NCBI RefSeq assembly: GCF_023223645.1
Contig: NZ_JALKBY010000002.1
Location: 1-64,000 of the forward strand
Reading direction: 5' to 3'
Source of the DNA: Natroniella sulfidigena
Lineage (GTDB): Bacteria; Bacillota; Halanaerobiia; Halobacteroidales; Halobacteroidaceae
Length of the DNA stretch: 64,000 bases
Shown: positions 26,343-33,602 of the stretch, one piece after another
Layout of the letters: every line of letters begins with the position of its first letter
Position numbering within the stretch: position 1 is the stretch's first letter
Translations under genes and position numbers: made by a program
Notes under the pieces: model-generated
Database searches by the model: none
What the model saw: the letters and a program-made list of their open reading frames with translations, nothing else
What the model was told of the DNA's origin: nothing

Positions 26343-27302
26343 TCAATTCAAATATTTATCTATATCATCTAATTTCTCTATATTAAATACCTCATCTATA
26401 ACTATTTCTAATTCTTCTTTATCAAGTTCTTTTAGACTTTCTTTATATTCTTTAGGCAACCTCCCTATTTTTCTAGTTAATAATTTAAATGCTGTTTCCT
26501 GTAATTGTTCCATTTTACCCTCTATTTTACCTTCTTCTTTACCTTCTTCTTTCAATTTTTCTGCAATACTCATCACTTCTCCCCCTTTCTCTTTAGATAC
26601 TTGCTCTGATATTCTTTTCACATCTTCCAAACCCGCATCGACAGCATCAGTCTCCATTATATACCTGACTATTATCTTAAAATATCCAATTGCTTTATTT
26701 TGCTTTTCTAATTCATCCAAGACCTTCAACGCTTCTAGGAGTTTCTCTTCAAAATCACCTTGAAAGATAGCACTCAAGACCTCTACAAAAACTCTCATCT
26801 GACAGATCTCTTTAATCTCTCCTTTATCATAAGCAGAAAGATCAAAGAGAATATATTCAAAATCAGGTAGATAGACTTCTGCCTCAATTGGTACTTCCTC
26901 TACAATATCACTTAGTTTAAGTCCTATATCCCATTCATATTTTCCATGATAGATTAGCATTGGTACTATTAGTGGAAGCTTATCAGCTCCTTGCTCTTTC
27001 TTTAAACTCCATACATTAATCATATATCTCAGAAGTTGTAGGGTAATGTTAGAGTATTTGTAACTCTTATGCTCAAAGATGAAGCATAAATAGCTCTCTT
27101 TTTCAGCTAAGTTAGCTTTATAAACTATATCAGAAAAGTGCTCAGCTAATTCATCATCAACGAAACTATCTTTTTCTATTTCTAAACTCGTCATATCTAT
27201 CTTGGTTAGTAATCCAGATGGTAAATAGTGTTCTAAGAAGTCTTTAGCTGTTTCTTTTTGCTCCAGACTTCTTTTGAAGAATTTATCATGTGGCGTTTTC
27301 AT
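26343..27302 (-). CDS. Rpn family (PD-(D/E)XK) recombination-promoting nuclease, YhgA-like
   Basis: A 319-residue protein matching the Rpn/transposase_31 type: PHDKFFKRSLEQKETAKDFLEHYLP at the N-terminus, the nuclease core with DIVYKANL and CFIFEHKSYKY, YMINVW and VPMLIYHGK, then a charged C-terminal tail with EGKEEGKIEGKMEQL repeats. Known Rpn proteins are DNA nucleases that promote RecA-independent recombination, and some act in phage defence. It is driven by a cassette promoter 34 bp upstream and ended by the 93-bp terminator repeat. A broken relative lies upstream. Confidence 0.85.
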   Translation of the reverse strand: MKTPHDKFFKRSLEQKETAKDFLEHYLPSGLLTKIDMTSLEIEKDSFVDDELAEHFSDIVYKANLAEKESYLCFIFEHKSYKYSNITLQLLRYMINVWSLKKEQGADKLPLIVPMLIYHGKYEWDIGLKLSDIVEEVPIEAEVYLPDFEYILFDLSAYDKGEIKEICQMRVFVEVLSAIFQGDFEEKLLEALKVLDELEKQNKAIGYFKIIVRYIMETDAVDAGLEDVKRISEQVSKEKGGEVMSIAEKLKEEGKEEGKIEGKMEQLQETAFKLLTRKIGRLPKEYKESLKELDKEELEIVIDEVFNIEKLDDIDKYLN

Positions 27303-27335
27303 TATTTTTACCTCACTTTTTTAGGTTCTATTATT

Positions 27336-27363
27336 ATTATACCTTATCTTACTCAAAATTTAA
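27336..27363 (-). promoter_or_regulatory. Cassette promoter, copy 2
   Basis: TTAAAT, a 16-bp spacer and TATAAT, with the same surrounding sequence as copies 1 and 3. The start site would lie about 28 bp before the rpn ATG. Confidence 0.7.
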
Positions 27364-27400
27364 ATAACTTAGCTCCTAAAACGATCCAACTACCTTAGCC

Positions 27401-27493
27401 TTTTCTCCATTTTAAGCAAAAAAGCCAGCAAGATTTCTCTTACTGACTCATTATCCTGTTATTATTCTTTTCGAAGATGGCGACATTGCTGGC
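27401..27493. repeat. 93-bp exact repeat, copy 2
   Basis: Identical to 26132-26224. It lies between the broken rpn gene and the promoter of the intact rpn gene, the same place relative to a cassette as copy 1. Confidence 0.85.
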
Positions 27494-28251
27494 TATTTAG
27501 AAGATATTACCACGGTAGCTGCTACTTTTACTTAATCAAGATACTCCTCCAACTCTTCAATTTCTTCCATTTCAAATATCTTTGTACCTATTATCTTTAA
27601 TTTATCATCACTCTGCTCTTTTAGCTTCTTAATATATTCTTTAGGTATTGACTTGAATTTATTAGTTAATTGTATTTCTATTAAGGCTGCCATTCCTAAC
27701 CCTTGACCTATTTCTATCCCTTCTTCTCTGCCCTCTTCTCTACCTTTCTCCTTGGCTTCTCTTCGAGCCTCTTCTAAATTACTGACTTGATCATGGATCG
27801 CTTTCTGTCTGGCTTCGTACAATTCCCTAGCTTCTTCATCCTGGCTTAATACTTCCAAAGTCTCAGCAGCTTCCTTCAATTCCTTTATTCTCTCTTCAAT
27901 CATCTTTACCACCTCACTTTTGGGTTTTTAAGAAATAAGAGCCATGGGATCAAATCACTGTCTATCTCATCCTCATCTTGATACTTACCTGCATCAAACT
28001 TAGGTAGTTCTATGAAATGTATCTCTTCTAAGTCCGTCAACACTTGATTAGTCTCTTTTTCTTTTAACAAGAAGCAATTATGATACTTATCCATCTCTTT
28101 TAGATAGCTGAAGTTCAAAATGTTAATTGCTACTGTCTTATTTAGTGTTCTGTATTTTTGACCTTTTTTCAGTTGTGATGAATATAGTTTCGACCAGTAA
28201 TATAAGCTTCTCCTCTTCATATTGTATTGATTTTTTAGCTGAATCTCTACA

Positions 28252-28256
28252 TTTAT
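28252..28256 (+). other. TTTAT target (TAM-like) site of the tnpB element
   Basis: TTTAT lies directly left of the inferred element start at 28257. IS200/IS605 elements insert 3' of a short target that TnpB later recognises as its TAM. The assignment comes from reconstructing the uninterrupted rpn frame. Confidence 0.7.
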
Positions 28257-28259
28257 AGG

Positions 28260-28309
28260 AAAGGCTCAAAAAACCCCTTATGCTCGTCTTAGGGAATGAA
28301 TGAGCCTTT
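28260..28309 (+). repeat. Left-end hairpin of the tnpB element
   Basis: A nine-bp outer stem with an inner CCTTA and TTAGG stem around TGCTCGTC. A second small hairpin (AATTTTAAGG with CCTTGAAATT) follows at about 28310-28340. Confidence 0.75.
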
Positions 28310-28401
28310 TAATTTTAAGGTTCAATACCTTGAAATTAAATATCCTTTCTGTATATAGCACATACTAATAGGTTATAATATATATATAAGGAGGTGAAAC
28401 T

Positions 28402-29658
28402 ATGAGATTAACATTTAAATTCAAACCTAATTTTAGCCATAAACAATTGGAGATAGTTAAAGAGTTAAGTTGGCATACAAGTAAATTGTACAATATAGTC
28501 AACTATCAAATTAAGAATAATGAAGAAATAAAACCAGTATATACTAGATTAGAGAAACAATTTAAATCTAATTGGCATACTAATTATTTGCATAGCCATA
28601 ATAGACAACAATTATTTAAACAATTATCTCGAGATTGGAAAAGTTACTTTAACTCTATTAAAGATTACAATAACAATCCAAGCAAATATCAAGGACAACC
28701 AAGACCACCTAAATTTAAATATTTAAATAGTAATCCAAGCGAAATCATATTTACTAATTTAGCTACTAGGATTAAAAGTGGAAACTTGTTGCTATCCCTA
28801 TCTAAAGAAGTTAAATCTAAATATGGAGTAAAAAGTCTTAAATTTCAGTTGCCTTTAGCAATTGAAAGCTACATAAATTTAGATAACCTTCAACAAGTAA
28901 GGATAAAGCAAGATAACCTTTCTAATGAATGGTATTTGTTAGTAATATATAAAGTTGAGCCTAAAGACAAACCACAAGGTAATAATATAATGGCTATTGA
29001 TTTGGGTTTGAATAATTTAGCTACCTTAACCTTTAAAGACAATACAGATAACTATATTATCAATGGAAAACCTATTAAAAGTAAAAATAGTTACTTTAAT
29101 AAGGAAATTGCTAGACTTCAAAAAATTAGAATGAAGCAAGTAGGTAGTAAGCAATTTAAAGATACTAACAAGATTAAACAATTAAGACTAAAACGAAAGA
29201 ATTATATTGCAAATTTTCTACATCAAGCTAGTAGAAAAATAATTAATCTAGCTAAAAAACACCAAGTATCTAAAATAATAATTGGTGATTTAAAGCAGAT
29301 TAAACAGAATATGAACTATAATAAATCATTTGTTCAAGTACCAATTCAGCGTTTAAAAAAATTAATTGAGTATAAAGCTAAATTAGCAGGAATAAAGGTA
29401 TATATCATTAATGAAGCATATACTTCTGGTTGTTCTGCACTAGATTTAGAAAGACTAAATAGAGATAATTATAATAAATCTCGTAGAGTTGAACGAGGAC
29501 TTTTTAAATCTAATACAGGTTTAACTATAAATGCTGATATAAATGGTAGCTTAAATATAATGCGTAAATTTTTAGATGAAAAATGTATTCCCAAACTTAT
29601 TAATCAAGCTAGGGATAATGGAGCTGTGAATCCTCCAGAACGAATAAGAGTTGCATGA
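28402..29658 (+). CDS. tnpB: TnpB RNA-guided nuclease (IS200/IS605 OrfB)
   Basis: A 418-residue TnpB. The RuvC-like catalytic acids can be placed at Asp200 in MAIDLGLNN, Asp296 in IIIGDLKQI and Asp379 in INADINGSLNI. The usual CxxC zinc finger is missing; the region reads TSGCSALDLE then RRVERGLFK, as in one recognised TnpB subgroup. The N-terminal helix-turn-helix and wedge regions are intact, and length is normal. Known TnpBs cut DNA guided by an RNA from the element's right end. The ATG lies behind AAGGAGGTG. Codons are rich in A and T, like the host. Confidence 0.92.
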   Translation: MRLTFKFKPNFSHKQLEIVKELSWHTSKLYNIVNYQIKNNEEIKPVYTRLEKQFKSNWHTNYLHSHNRQQLFKQLSRDWKSYFNSIKDYNNNPSKYQGQPRPPKFKYLNSNPSEIIFTNLATRIKSGNLLLSLSKEVKSKYGVKSLKFQLPLAIESYINLDNLQQVRIKQDNLSNEWYLLVIYKVEPKDKPQGNNIMAIDLGLNNLATLTFKDNTDNYIINGKPIKSKNSYFNKEIARLQKIRMKQVGSKQFKDTNKIKQLRLKRKNYIANFLHQASRKIINLAKKHQVSKIIIGDLKQIKQNMNYNKSFVQVPIQRLKKLIEYKAKLAGIKVYIINEAYTSGCSALDLERLNRDNYNKSRRVERGLFKSNTGLTINADINGSLNIMRKFLDEKCIPKLINQARDNGAVNPPERIRVA

Positions 29659-29659
29659 T

Positions 29660-29775
29660 AATAGGTGCAAAAACTTAATTACTAAACTTCGTTCAAACTC
29701 ACCTAGTAGCAAATTGCTTTCTTAGAATTTGTGAAGTGTGAGAAGCCTCCGTTGCTCGTCTCGGAGGTGATTCAC
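29660..29775 (+). ncRNA. Predicted guide-RNA (omega RNA) scaffold at the tnpB right end
   Basis: Omega RNAs of TnpB elements overlap the gene's 3' end and finish at the element boundary. Here the terminal structure is the GTGAA/TTCAC and CCTCCG/CGGAGG hairpin ending at 29775. The 5' boundary cannot be fixed and probably lies inside tnpB. Inferred from the family only. Confidence 0.5.
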
Positions 29776-29950
29776 CTTTGTATTATTATTAGCAGTGGCT
29801 TTGACATCTAAACGAGATAACTTATCTTCATCCCAGTCCTTATTAATTTCAGCATTATCTATCTTTACCTCTACTATTTCTTCTTCCGTACCCTTAGTTC
29901 CAAATACAGCATTTAGAAATGCAATCAATATATTTGATCTTTTCTCCCTC

Positions 29951-30010
29951 CAAGTCCTTTTAGGACTTTCCGTGATGGCTAAATCAATCAATAATGATTT
30001 AGCCTATCTG
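29951..30010. repeat. About 60-bp double-hairpin insertion in the rpn pseudogene
   Basis: On the minus strand GGCTAAATCA pairs with TGATTTAGCC, followed by AAGTCC with GGACTT. It interrupts the conserved text between FGSD and KRSNILIAF. The exact ends are uncertain by a few bases. No second copy was found in this window. Confidence 0.65.
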
Positions 30011-30137
30011 AGCCAAATATCTTCTTAAAGACAAAGTCTACTTTAGGATCTAATAGTTCTTCTTTCATATTATCTTATCTTCCTTTCTAGTATTTGATTT
30101 TTTCAGCTATTAACTCTAATTACTACCTTGTAACTAT

Positions 30138-30165
30138 ATTATACCTTATCTTACTCAAAATTCAA
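30138..30165 (-). promoter_or_regulatory. Cassette promoter, copy 3
   Basis: TTGAAT, a 16-bp spacer and TATAAT, ahead of the rpn pseudogene start at 30068. The flanking bases match copies 1 and 2. Confidence 0.7.
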
Positions 30166-30179
30166 ATAACTTAAGCTAC

Positions 30180-31046
30180 TTAAAGCAACTCTACAGCCTT
30201 AGCTTTTTCCTCCTTTGAGGTACTGAGGTAATACCTGTGAGTTGTTTCAATTGAAGAATGACCTGCTAATTCACTTACCGTTGCTATATCAACCCCTTTC
30301 CTGATTAGGATTGTAAAGCAGGTATGTCTGAATTTGTGAGGATAGACCTTCAAATCTACTTCATCCCCTATCTTATTTAAGAGGTTATTGATTGTATCAC
30401 GGTGAGCTTTAGGACTTCTTTGGGTTAAGATTAGGTAATCACTTTCCTTATACTTACTATTATTCCTCTCCTCTTGCAGATAGCTTCTAATTGACTTTCT
30501 TACCTTTTGATTGAGTGGTATCTCCCGATATTTACTGCCTTTACCAACAACCTTTAGCTCACCAACTAATAGGTCTAAATGCTTTAATCTAATCTCTACT
30601 AATTCTCCTACTCTAATTCCTGTATATAATAGAAGGTGAACTATCATTCTATCTCTTTGGCTTATTTCTTCTCTGTCTAAGTAACTTAATATTCTTTCAA
30701 CCTCATCTGCTGAGAAGATTTCAATATTGCTATTACTCCCCTTAGCTATCTTGATTCTATCTTTCTCTGGATAGACTAGCTTCTTACTGATTATCTCTTC
30801 TTCTAATAGATAATCATTGAATGACCTTAGAGAGTTGACCTTCTTATTGATAGTACTAACTGCGAATGCTCTTTCTCTTAAGTGATGAAAGTAGTTTCTA
30901 AAGTCTGCTCTTCTTAACTGCTCTAAGTCAACCTTGCTTCCTATCCATTCAAGGAAGCCTTTTACATCAGTCCTGTAATTCTCAATAGTCTTATCTGTCT
31001 TGGCATCTTCTTTGAGCCAGTTTTGATATTCTCTTAATATCTCCAT
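30180..31046 (-). CDS. Tyrosine recombinase/integrase, XerC/XerD type
   Basis: A 288-residue site-specific recombinase. The N-terminal SAM-like core-binding domain (about 1-90, WLKEDAKTDKTIENYRTDVKGFLEWIG) precedes the catalytic domain with Arg in TGIRVGELVEI, Lys in VGKGSKYREIP, HKFRHTCFT (His-x-x-Arg), AGHSSIETTHRYY with the nucleophilic Tyr. All catalytic residues are present. It is probably the integrase of a decayed mobile region rather than the housekeeping dif recombinase, because it lies amid rpn cassettes and repeat motifs. The ATG follows AAGGAGGATACAG. Confidence 0.88.
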   Translation of the reverse strand: MEILREYQNWLKEDAKTDKTIENYRTDVKGFLEWIGSKVDLEQLRRADFRNYFHHLRERAFAVSTINKKVNSLRSFNDYLLEEEIISKKLVYPEKDRIKIAKGSNSNIEIFSADEVERILSYLDREEISQRDRMIVHLLLYTGIRVGELVEIRLKHLDLLVGELKVVGKGSKYREIPLNQKVRKSIRSYLQEERNNSKYKESDYLILTQRSPKAHRDTINNLLNKIGDEVDLKVYPHKFRHTCFTILIRKGVDIATVSELAGHSSIETTHRYYLSTSKEEKAKAVELL

Positions 31047-31076
31047 CTGTATCCTCCTTCTTTTTTCTTCCTACAG

Positions 31077-31137
31077 TGGCGGCAGAGGCAGCAGTGCTGG
31101 CTACTTAGCCGACATAGCCACGGTAGCCGCCAATTTC
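31077..31137. repeat. Third copy of the cassette-end motif
   Basis: It resembles positions 26215-26262 and 27478-27525 (GCTGGC, TTAGC, GATAT-like, CCACG, GTAGC blocks) but is more GC-rich and flanked by GGCGGC and GCCGCC. It lacks the 93-bp exact segment. It lies upstream of the recombinase. Confidence 0.6.
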
Positions 31138-31208
31138 TGAAGAAGATATTTGGCTATCTATCCACTGACTGCATTACTAAAATAATGCGGTGAGTTAGGT
31201 GAAATGAA

Positions 31209-31246
31209 AAAGTCCCTCTTCCCATGTGTTGTATGGAAAGAGGGAT
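31209..31246 (-). terminator. Hairpin terminator
   Basis: The minus strand has ATCCCTCTTTCCATAC and GGGAAGAGGGAC followed by five T residues. It lies between the motility gene and the recombinase and probably insulates the two. Confidence 0.65.
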
Positions 31247-31370
31247 AATCAAGCTTTGTTAGTCTTTTAATGCAGTGAATTTGGACAGTTTAATGCCGTC
31301 AGTTTAAGATTAGGCTAGCCTATTTTTATTATAATATATACTTGTAATTTCTGATGGTACGGTCTAAAGT

Positions 31371-31408
31371 AAAAAAGACTAACAGGTTTGTTGACCTACT
31401 AGTCTCAA
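31371..31408 (-). terminator. Terminator after the YjfB-like gene
   Basis: The minus strand has GACTAGTAGGTCAAC and ACCTGTTAGTC followed by six T residues, 24 bp past the stop codon. It marks the 3' limit of the flagellar cluster. Confidence 0.75.
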
Positions 31409-31431
31409 CTTAGGATATTATCTTTCTATTG

Positions 31432-31626
31432 TTAAGCTCGCACATCTATCACAGTCCCCTTATGACCTTGGCTGATAGCCTGAATAATCTCTGTCTGTTC
31501 TTTCATTCCTTCTATTAAGCCCCCAACTGTTCCTTCATCTCGATTCATTGCAGTATTTAGGTTAGCCATTGATAAAGCCTGTCTGATACTGGCTAAGTTT
31601 TGACCTCCCATTGCTGACATTCTCAC
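31432..31626 (-). CDS. YjfB family putative motility protein
   Basis: A 64-residue protein matching the YjfB_motility family: short and polar, with ALSMANLNTAMNRD in the middle and a charged end. The family is associated with flagellar or swarming genes in Firmicutes and has no known biochemical role. The GTG start at 31626 follows AGGAGGTGTG at good spacing. It is the last gene of the flagellar cluster here. Confidence 0.8.
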   Translation of the reverse strand: MRMSAMGGQNLASIRQALSMANLNTAMNRDEGTVGGLIEGMKEQTEIIQAISQGHKGTVIDVRA

Positions 31627-31639
31627 CTTTACACACCTC

Positions 31640-31742
31640 CTATTTTAGGAGTCTGGAATCGGGAATCTGGAGTCTGGAGTCAGTAAATTCAAAAGAACTT
31701 AGCCTCTTGAATTTGATTTTCACTGATTCTTTATTCCTTGTT
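31640..31742. repeat. GGAATCT-family hairpin repeat
   Basis: The left arm has GGAGTCTGGAATCGGGAATC units, the centre AAATTCAAAAG and TTGAATTTG, and the right arm CTGATTCTTTATTCC. The first of several copies confined to the flagellar cluster. Confidence 0.8.
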
Positions 31743-31934
31743 CCTGATGTCCAGCTTCAACCTATCAAACTCCTGCTTAACCTCTACCTTTTCCTCGACA
31801 GTAAGCTCTTCATCTCTGATATAGACCGCTAGTCTTCTCATTGAGCGTAGCTTCATCTCCAATTCGGCTAAGCGTTTCTTTCTGTGCTTAACCTTGAGTA
31901 ACTGCTCTTTTAGCTGCTTTATTAATTTAATCAT
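31731..31934 (-). CDS. Small basic helical protein, unknown function
   Basis: A 67-residue protein rich in Lys, Arg, Leu and Glu (LKEQLLKVKHRKKRLAELEMKL), predicted to form one or two long helices. The ATG has AAGGAG nine bases upstream, which supports expression. It lies between the flaG terminator and the YjfB-type gene and may belong to motility, but nothing in its sequence proves it. The last codons run into the GGAATC repeat. Confidence 0.5.
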   Translation of the reverse strand: MIKLIKQLKEQLLKVKHRKKRLAELEMKLRSMRRLAVYIRDEELTVEEKVEVKQEFDRLKLDIRNKE

Positions 31935-31961
31935 TGAGCTACGCTCCTTCCCTTATTAAAG

Positions 31962-31985
31962 AAAAAAGTTGCCCTAGGGCAACTT
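31962..31985 (-). terminator. Terminator after flaG
   Basis: AAGTTGCCCTAGGGCAACTT is a perfect palindrome followed on the minus strand by six T residues, 4 bp past the flaG stop. Confidence 0.85.
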
Positions 31986-31988
31986 GAA

Positions 31989-32366
31989 TTAAATCGTCTC
32001 ATCAATAATTAAGCCAACCATCTCTCTGATCTTACCTAACATCTCCAAGACCTCTTCTGGTGGCAATTCTTTTAGTACTTCATCTTCTATTACATCTACT
32101 ACTTGAACTTGCATTCTGTCACTCTCTTCATGTATTTGAAACTTTAAGCCTTTCTGTAGGTTTTCTACTGATTCATTTAATGTTTCTATTCCTTCTTCTA
32201 GTTTTTCCTCAGTTAATTCTTCCAACTTCTCATTATTACTTCCCCTATGATCTTTTGCTCCTACTAACTTATTTACTTGATTTTGTTTTTGACCTTTTGC
32301 CTCCTCTGAATTCACAGATCCGGGAGACGGAGCAGGGTTGACATTACTAACTCCTGAGATATCCAT
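31989..32366 (-). CDS. flaG: FlaG family flagellar protein
   Basis: A 125-residue FlaG-type protein. The polar, proline-containing N-terminus (ISGVSNVNPAPSPGS) is followed by the FlaG core with LQKGLKFQIHEESDRMQVQVVD and IREMVGLIIDETI at the end. FlaG proteins influence filament length or motility; the mechanism is not settled. The ATG at 32366 has GGAGGGAG upstream; the frame extends about 100 bp further but through repeat sequence without a ribosome site. In Bacillus subtilis this gene lies between hag and fliD; here it follows fliS. Confidence 0.85.
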   Translation of the reverse strand: MDISGVSNVNPAPSPGSVNSEEAKGQKQNQVNKLVGAKDHRGSNNEKLEELTEEKLEEGIETLNESVENLQKGLKFQIHEESDRMQVQVVDVIEDEVLKELPPEEVLEMLGKIREMVGLIIDETI

Positions 32367-32394
32367 CCTTACTCCCTCCTTTCTTTTTTTATAA

Positions 32395-32530
32395 GTTATG
32401 AGTGTGTGTGAGTGAATGTTTTTATTACGAAGAGTCTTGATTTTTAAGACTCGTAGGTGAGCCAAAACTTAAAAAGATAAGTTCAAATTCAAGAATAGGT
32501 ATCACAACCACTACACACTTACACTAATTT
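32395..32530. repeat. GTGTGAG-family hairpin repeat, variant core
   Basis: The left arm GAGTGTGTGTGAGTG and the right arm CACTACACACTTACAC enclose a smaller hairpin (CGAAGAGTCTTG with AAGACTCG) and a GAGCCAAAACTT core. It lies upstream of flaG. Confidence 0.65.
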
Positions 32531-32553
32531 TAAAGTCCTTACCTGCTTTCCTA

Positions 32554-33141
32554 CTAGTTCTCTTGCTTAGATAAGCTATTGTTTACCTCAATAAATTGCT
32601 CTACAAAGTCTATCGTCTCTTCTTGGATAATTCCAACAACATTATTCAAATCTCCATGTTGGTAAGCTATTGCTGATCTATTGATTGATTTAGTAAAATC
32701 ATTGAGTAAATTCTCAATTTCTTCTACCTCTTCTTGTTGATTACTTACAGATATGATATTAAAGATTGCTTGAGTGTACCACTCCAAACCTTCTAGACAT
32801 AAGCCGTACTTCTGATGTGCTTGATTGAGTTTACCTTGCTTGAATAAATTTACTGTATCATTAAGTCCTTGCCTTAATTTAGGTAAATAATCTTGAGCAG
32901 TCTCTAAAGTTTCCTTCGTCAGCTCTTCTATATCCTTAGTGATAAATTGAATCTTACTGCTGATTCCTTGAATCTTGATACCACTCTCTTTAAACTCTGC
33001 CAAGCTAAACTCTTGCTTACCCAAATATACCTTCTCAATTATCTTGCCCTCAATCTGCTCCTCTATCTTAGCAACTAAGTCTTCTCTGTCTAAGTTGTTA
33101 AACTCTTGCTCCAATTTAGTATCATCAAGATAAACCTTCAT
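32554..33141 (-). CDS. Flagellar-cluster hypothetical protein, helical
   Basis: A 195-residue cytoplasmic protein with no family recognised. The first 60 residues mix strands and helices (MKVYLDDTKLEQEF, LGKQEFSLAEFKESGI); the rest is helical (LTKETLETAQDYLPKLRQGL, YGLCLEGLEWYTQAIFNII). The helix pattern is reminiscent of flagellar chaperones, but this is only inference. The ATG has GGAGG seven bases upstream. Its position between fliS (18 bp) and flaG on the same strand argues for a motility role. Confidence 0.6.
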   Translation of the reverse strand: MKVYLDDTKLEQEFNNLDREDLVAKIEEQIEGKIIEKVYLGKQEFSLAEFKESGIKIQGISSKIQFITKDIEELTKETLETAQDYLPKLRQGLNDTVNLFKQGKLNQAHQKYGLCLEGLEWYTQAIFNIISVSNQQEEVEEIENLLNDFTKSINRSAIAYQHGDLNNVVGIIQEETIDFVEQFIEVNNSLSKQEN

Positions 33142-33159
33142 TAAAATACCTCCACTAAT

Positions 33160-33588
33160 TTATTCGCTTGTTATATCTAGTTTAGCAGCATTGTTCTGTT
33201 TGAATACTTTATTGCCAACCTTCTTATTTGCTTCTTGCCATGCTTCTAATAACTCTTTCAGATATTCTTTGACTTGGTGAATAGGTTCTAAGTCTTTATC
33301 CTTATTTGCTTGGACTAATAGATGATACATATACTCATATAAAGCATCTAAGTTCTCCGCAAATTCTCCTCCGACCTCTTTATCTAAGGTACAACGAAGT
33401 TCTGTGATAATATCTTGGACTCGAATTAGGTGATTGTTGACCTGTTCATAATCTTCTTTTTCCATAAAAACTTCTGTTCGATTTAGAAACTTGATTGCTC
33501 CTTGATAAAGCATAATCAACAGCTTCCCTGGACTTGCTGTTTGAACATTATTCTTCTTATACTGCTGTTGAGCATTTGAATAGTTCAA
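33160..33588 (-). CDS. fliS: Flagellar export chaperone FliS
   Basis: A 142-residue FliS. YSNAQQQYKKNNVQTASPGKLLIMLYQGAIKFL is the family N-terminus, followed by VQDIITELRCTLD and LYEYMYHLLVQANKDKD. FliS binds the flagellin C-terminus and prevents early polymerisation. The TTG start at 33588 follows AAGGAGG at eight bases. It lies downstream of fliD and the FliT-like gene, as in Bacillus. Confidence 0.93.
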   Translation of the reverse strand: MNYSNAQQQYKKNNVQTASPGKLLIMLYQGAIKFLNRTEVFMEKEDYEQVNNHLIRVQDIITELRCTLDKEVGGEFAENLDALYEYMYHLLVQANKDKDLEPIHQVKEYLKELLEAWQEANKKVGNKVFKQNNAAKLDITSE

Positions 33589-33602
33589 TATAAAAACCTC
33601 CT

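Larger units (their letters stand above)
28257..29775 (+). mobile_element. IS200/IS605-family element carrying tnpB only
   Basis: A 1519-bp element without target duplication. The left end has a hairpin (28260-28309, AAAGGCTCA with TGAGCCTTT); the right end has a hairpin (29746-29767, CCTCCG with CGGAGG) within GTGAA and TTCAC. Both hairpin loops contain TGCTCGTCT, which supports a common end structure. No tnpA is present, so it is an IS1341-type or stranded element. The 3' region of tnpB through 29775 would encode the guide-RNA scaffold, with the guide taken from CTTTGTATTATT beyond it. Confidence 0.88.
27532..30068 (-). pseudogene. Rpn family PD-(D/E)XK nuclease gene, broken in three places
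   Basis: Fragments in order encode MKEELLDPKVDFVFKKIFGS (start 30068), then KRSNILIAFLNAVFGT to ATANNNTK, then INVEIQLKNQYNMKRRSLYYW to LKNPK, then KMIEERIKELKEA to the stop at 27532. The first break is an insertion of about 60 bp carrying two hairpins at about 29951-30010. The second is the tnpB element at 28257-29775; removing it joins TK to INVEIQ in frame. The third is loss of one A in an A-run near 27921, which turns KSEVVKM into KVRW and a stop. The parent was a Rpn/PF12784-type protein of about 300 residues with an EGREEG-rich tail. Confidence 0.9.
31047..31431. other. 385-bp region upstream of the recombinase
   Basis: It contains the cassette-end motif, four TAATGCNGT sites (31166-31174 inverted, 31181-31189, 31268-31276, 31291-31299), and two terminator hairpins at 31209-31246 and 31371-31408. 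No gene with a ribosome site was seen. Confidence 0.65.

Noticed and set aside
27906-28220. Separate small gene encoding the MKRRSLYYW fragment
   Set aside because: It is the middle part of the broken rpn gene; the frame continues upstream as INVEIQ to the transposon junction.
28402-29658. Miniature Cas12 effector
   Set aside because: No CRISPR array or adaptation genes are present, and the element ends identify a transposon-borne TnpB.
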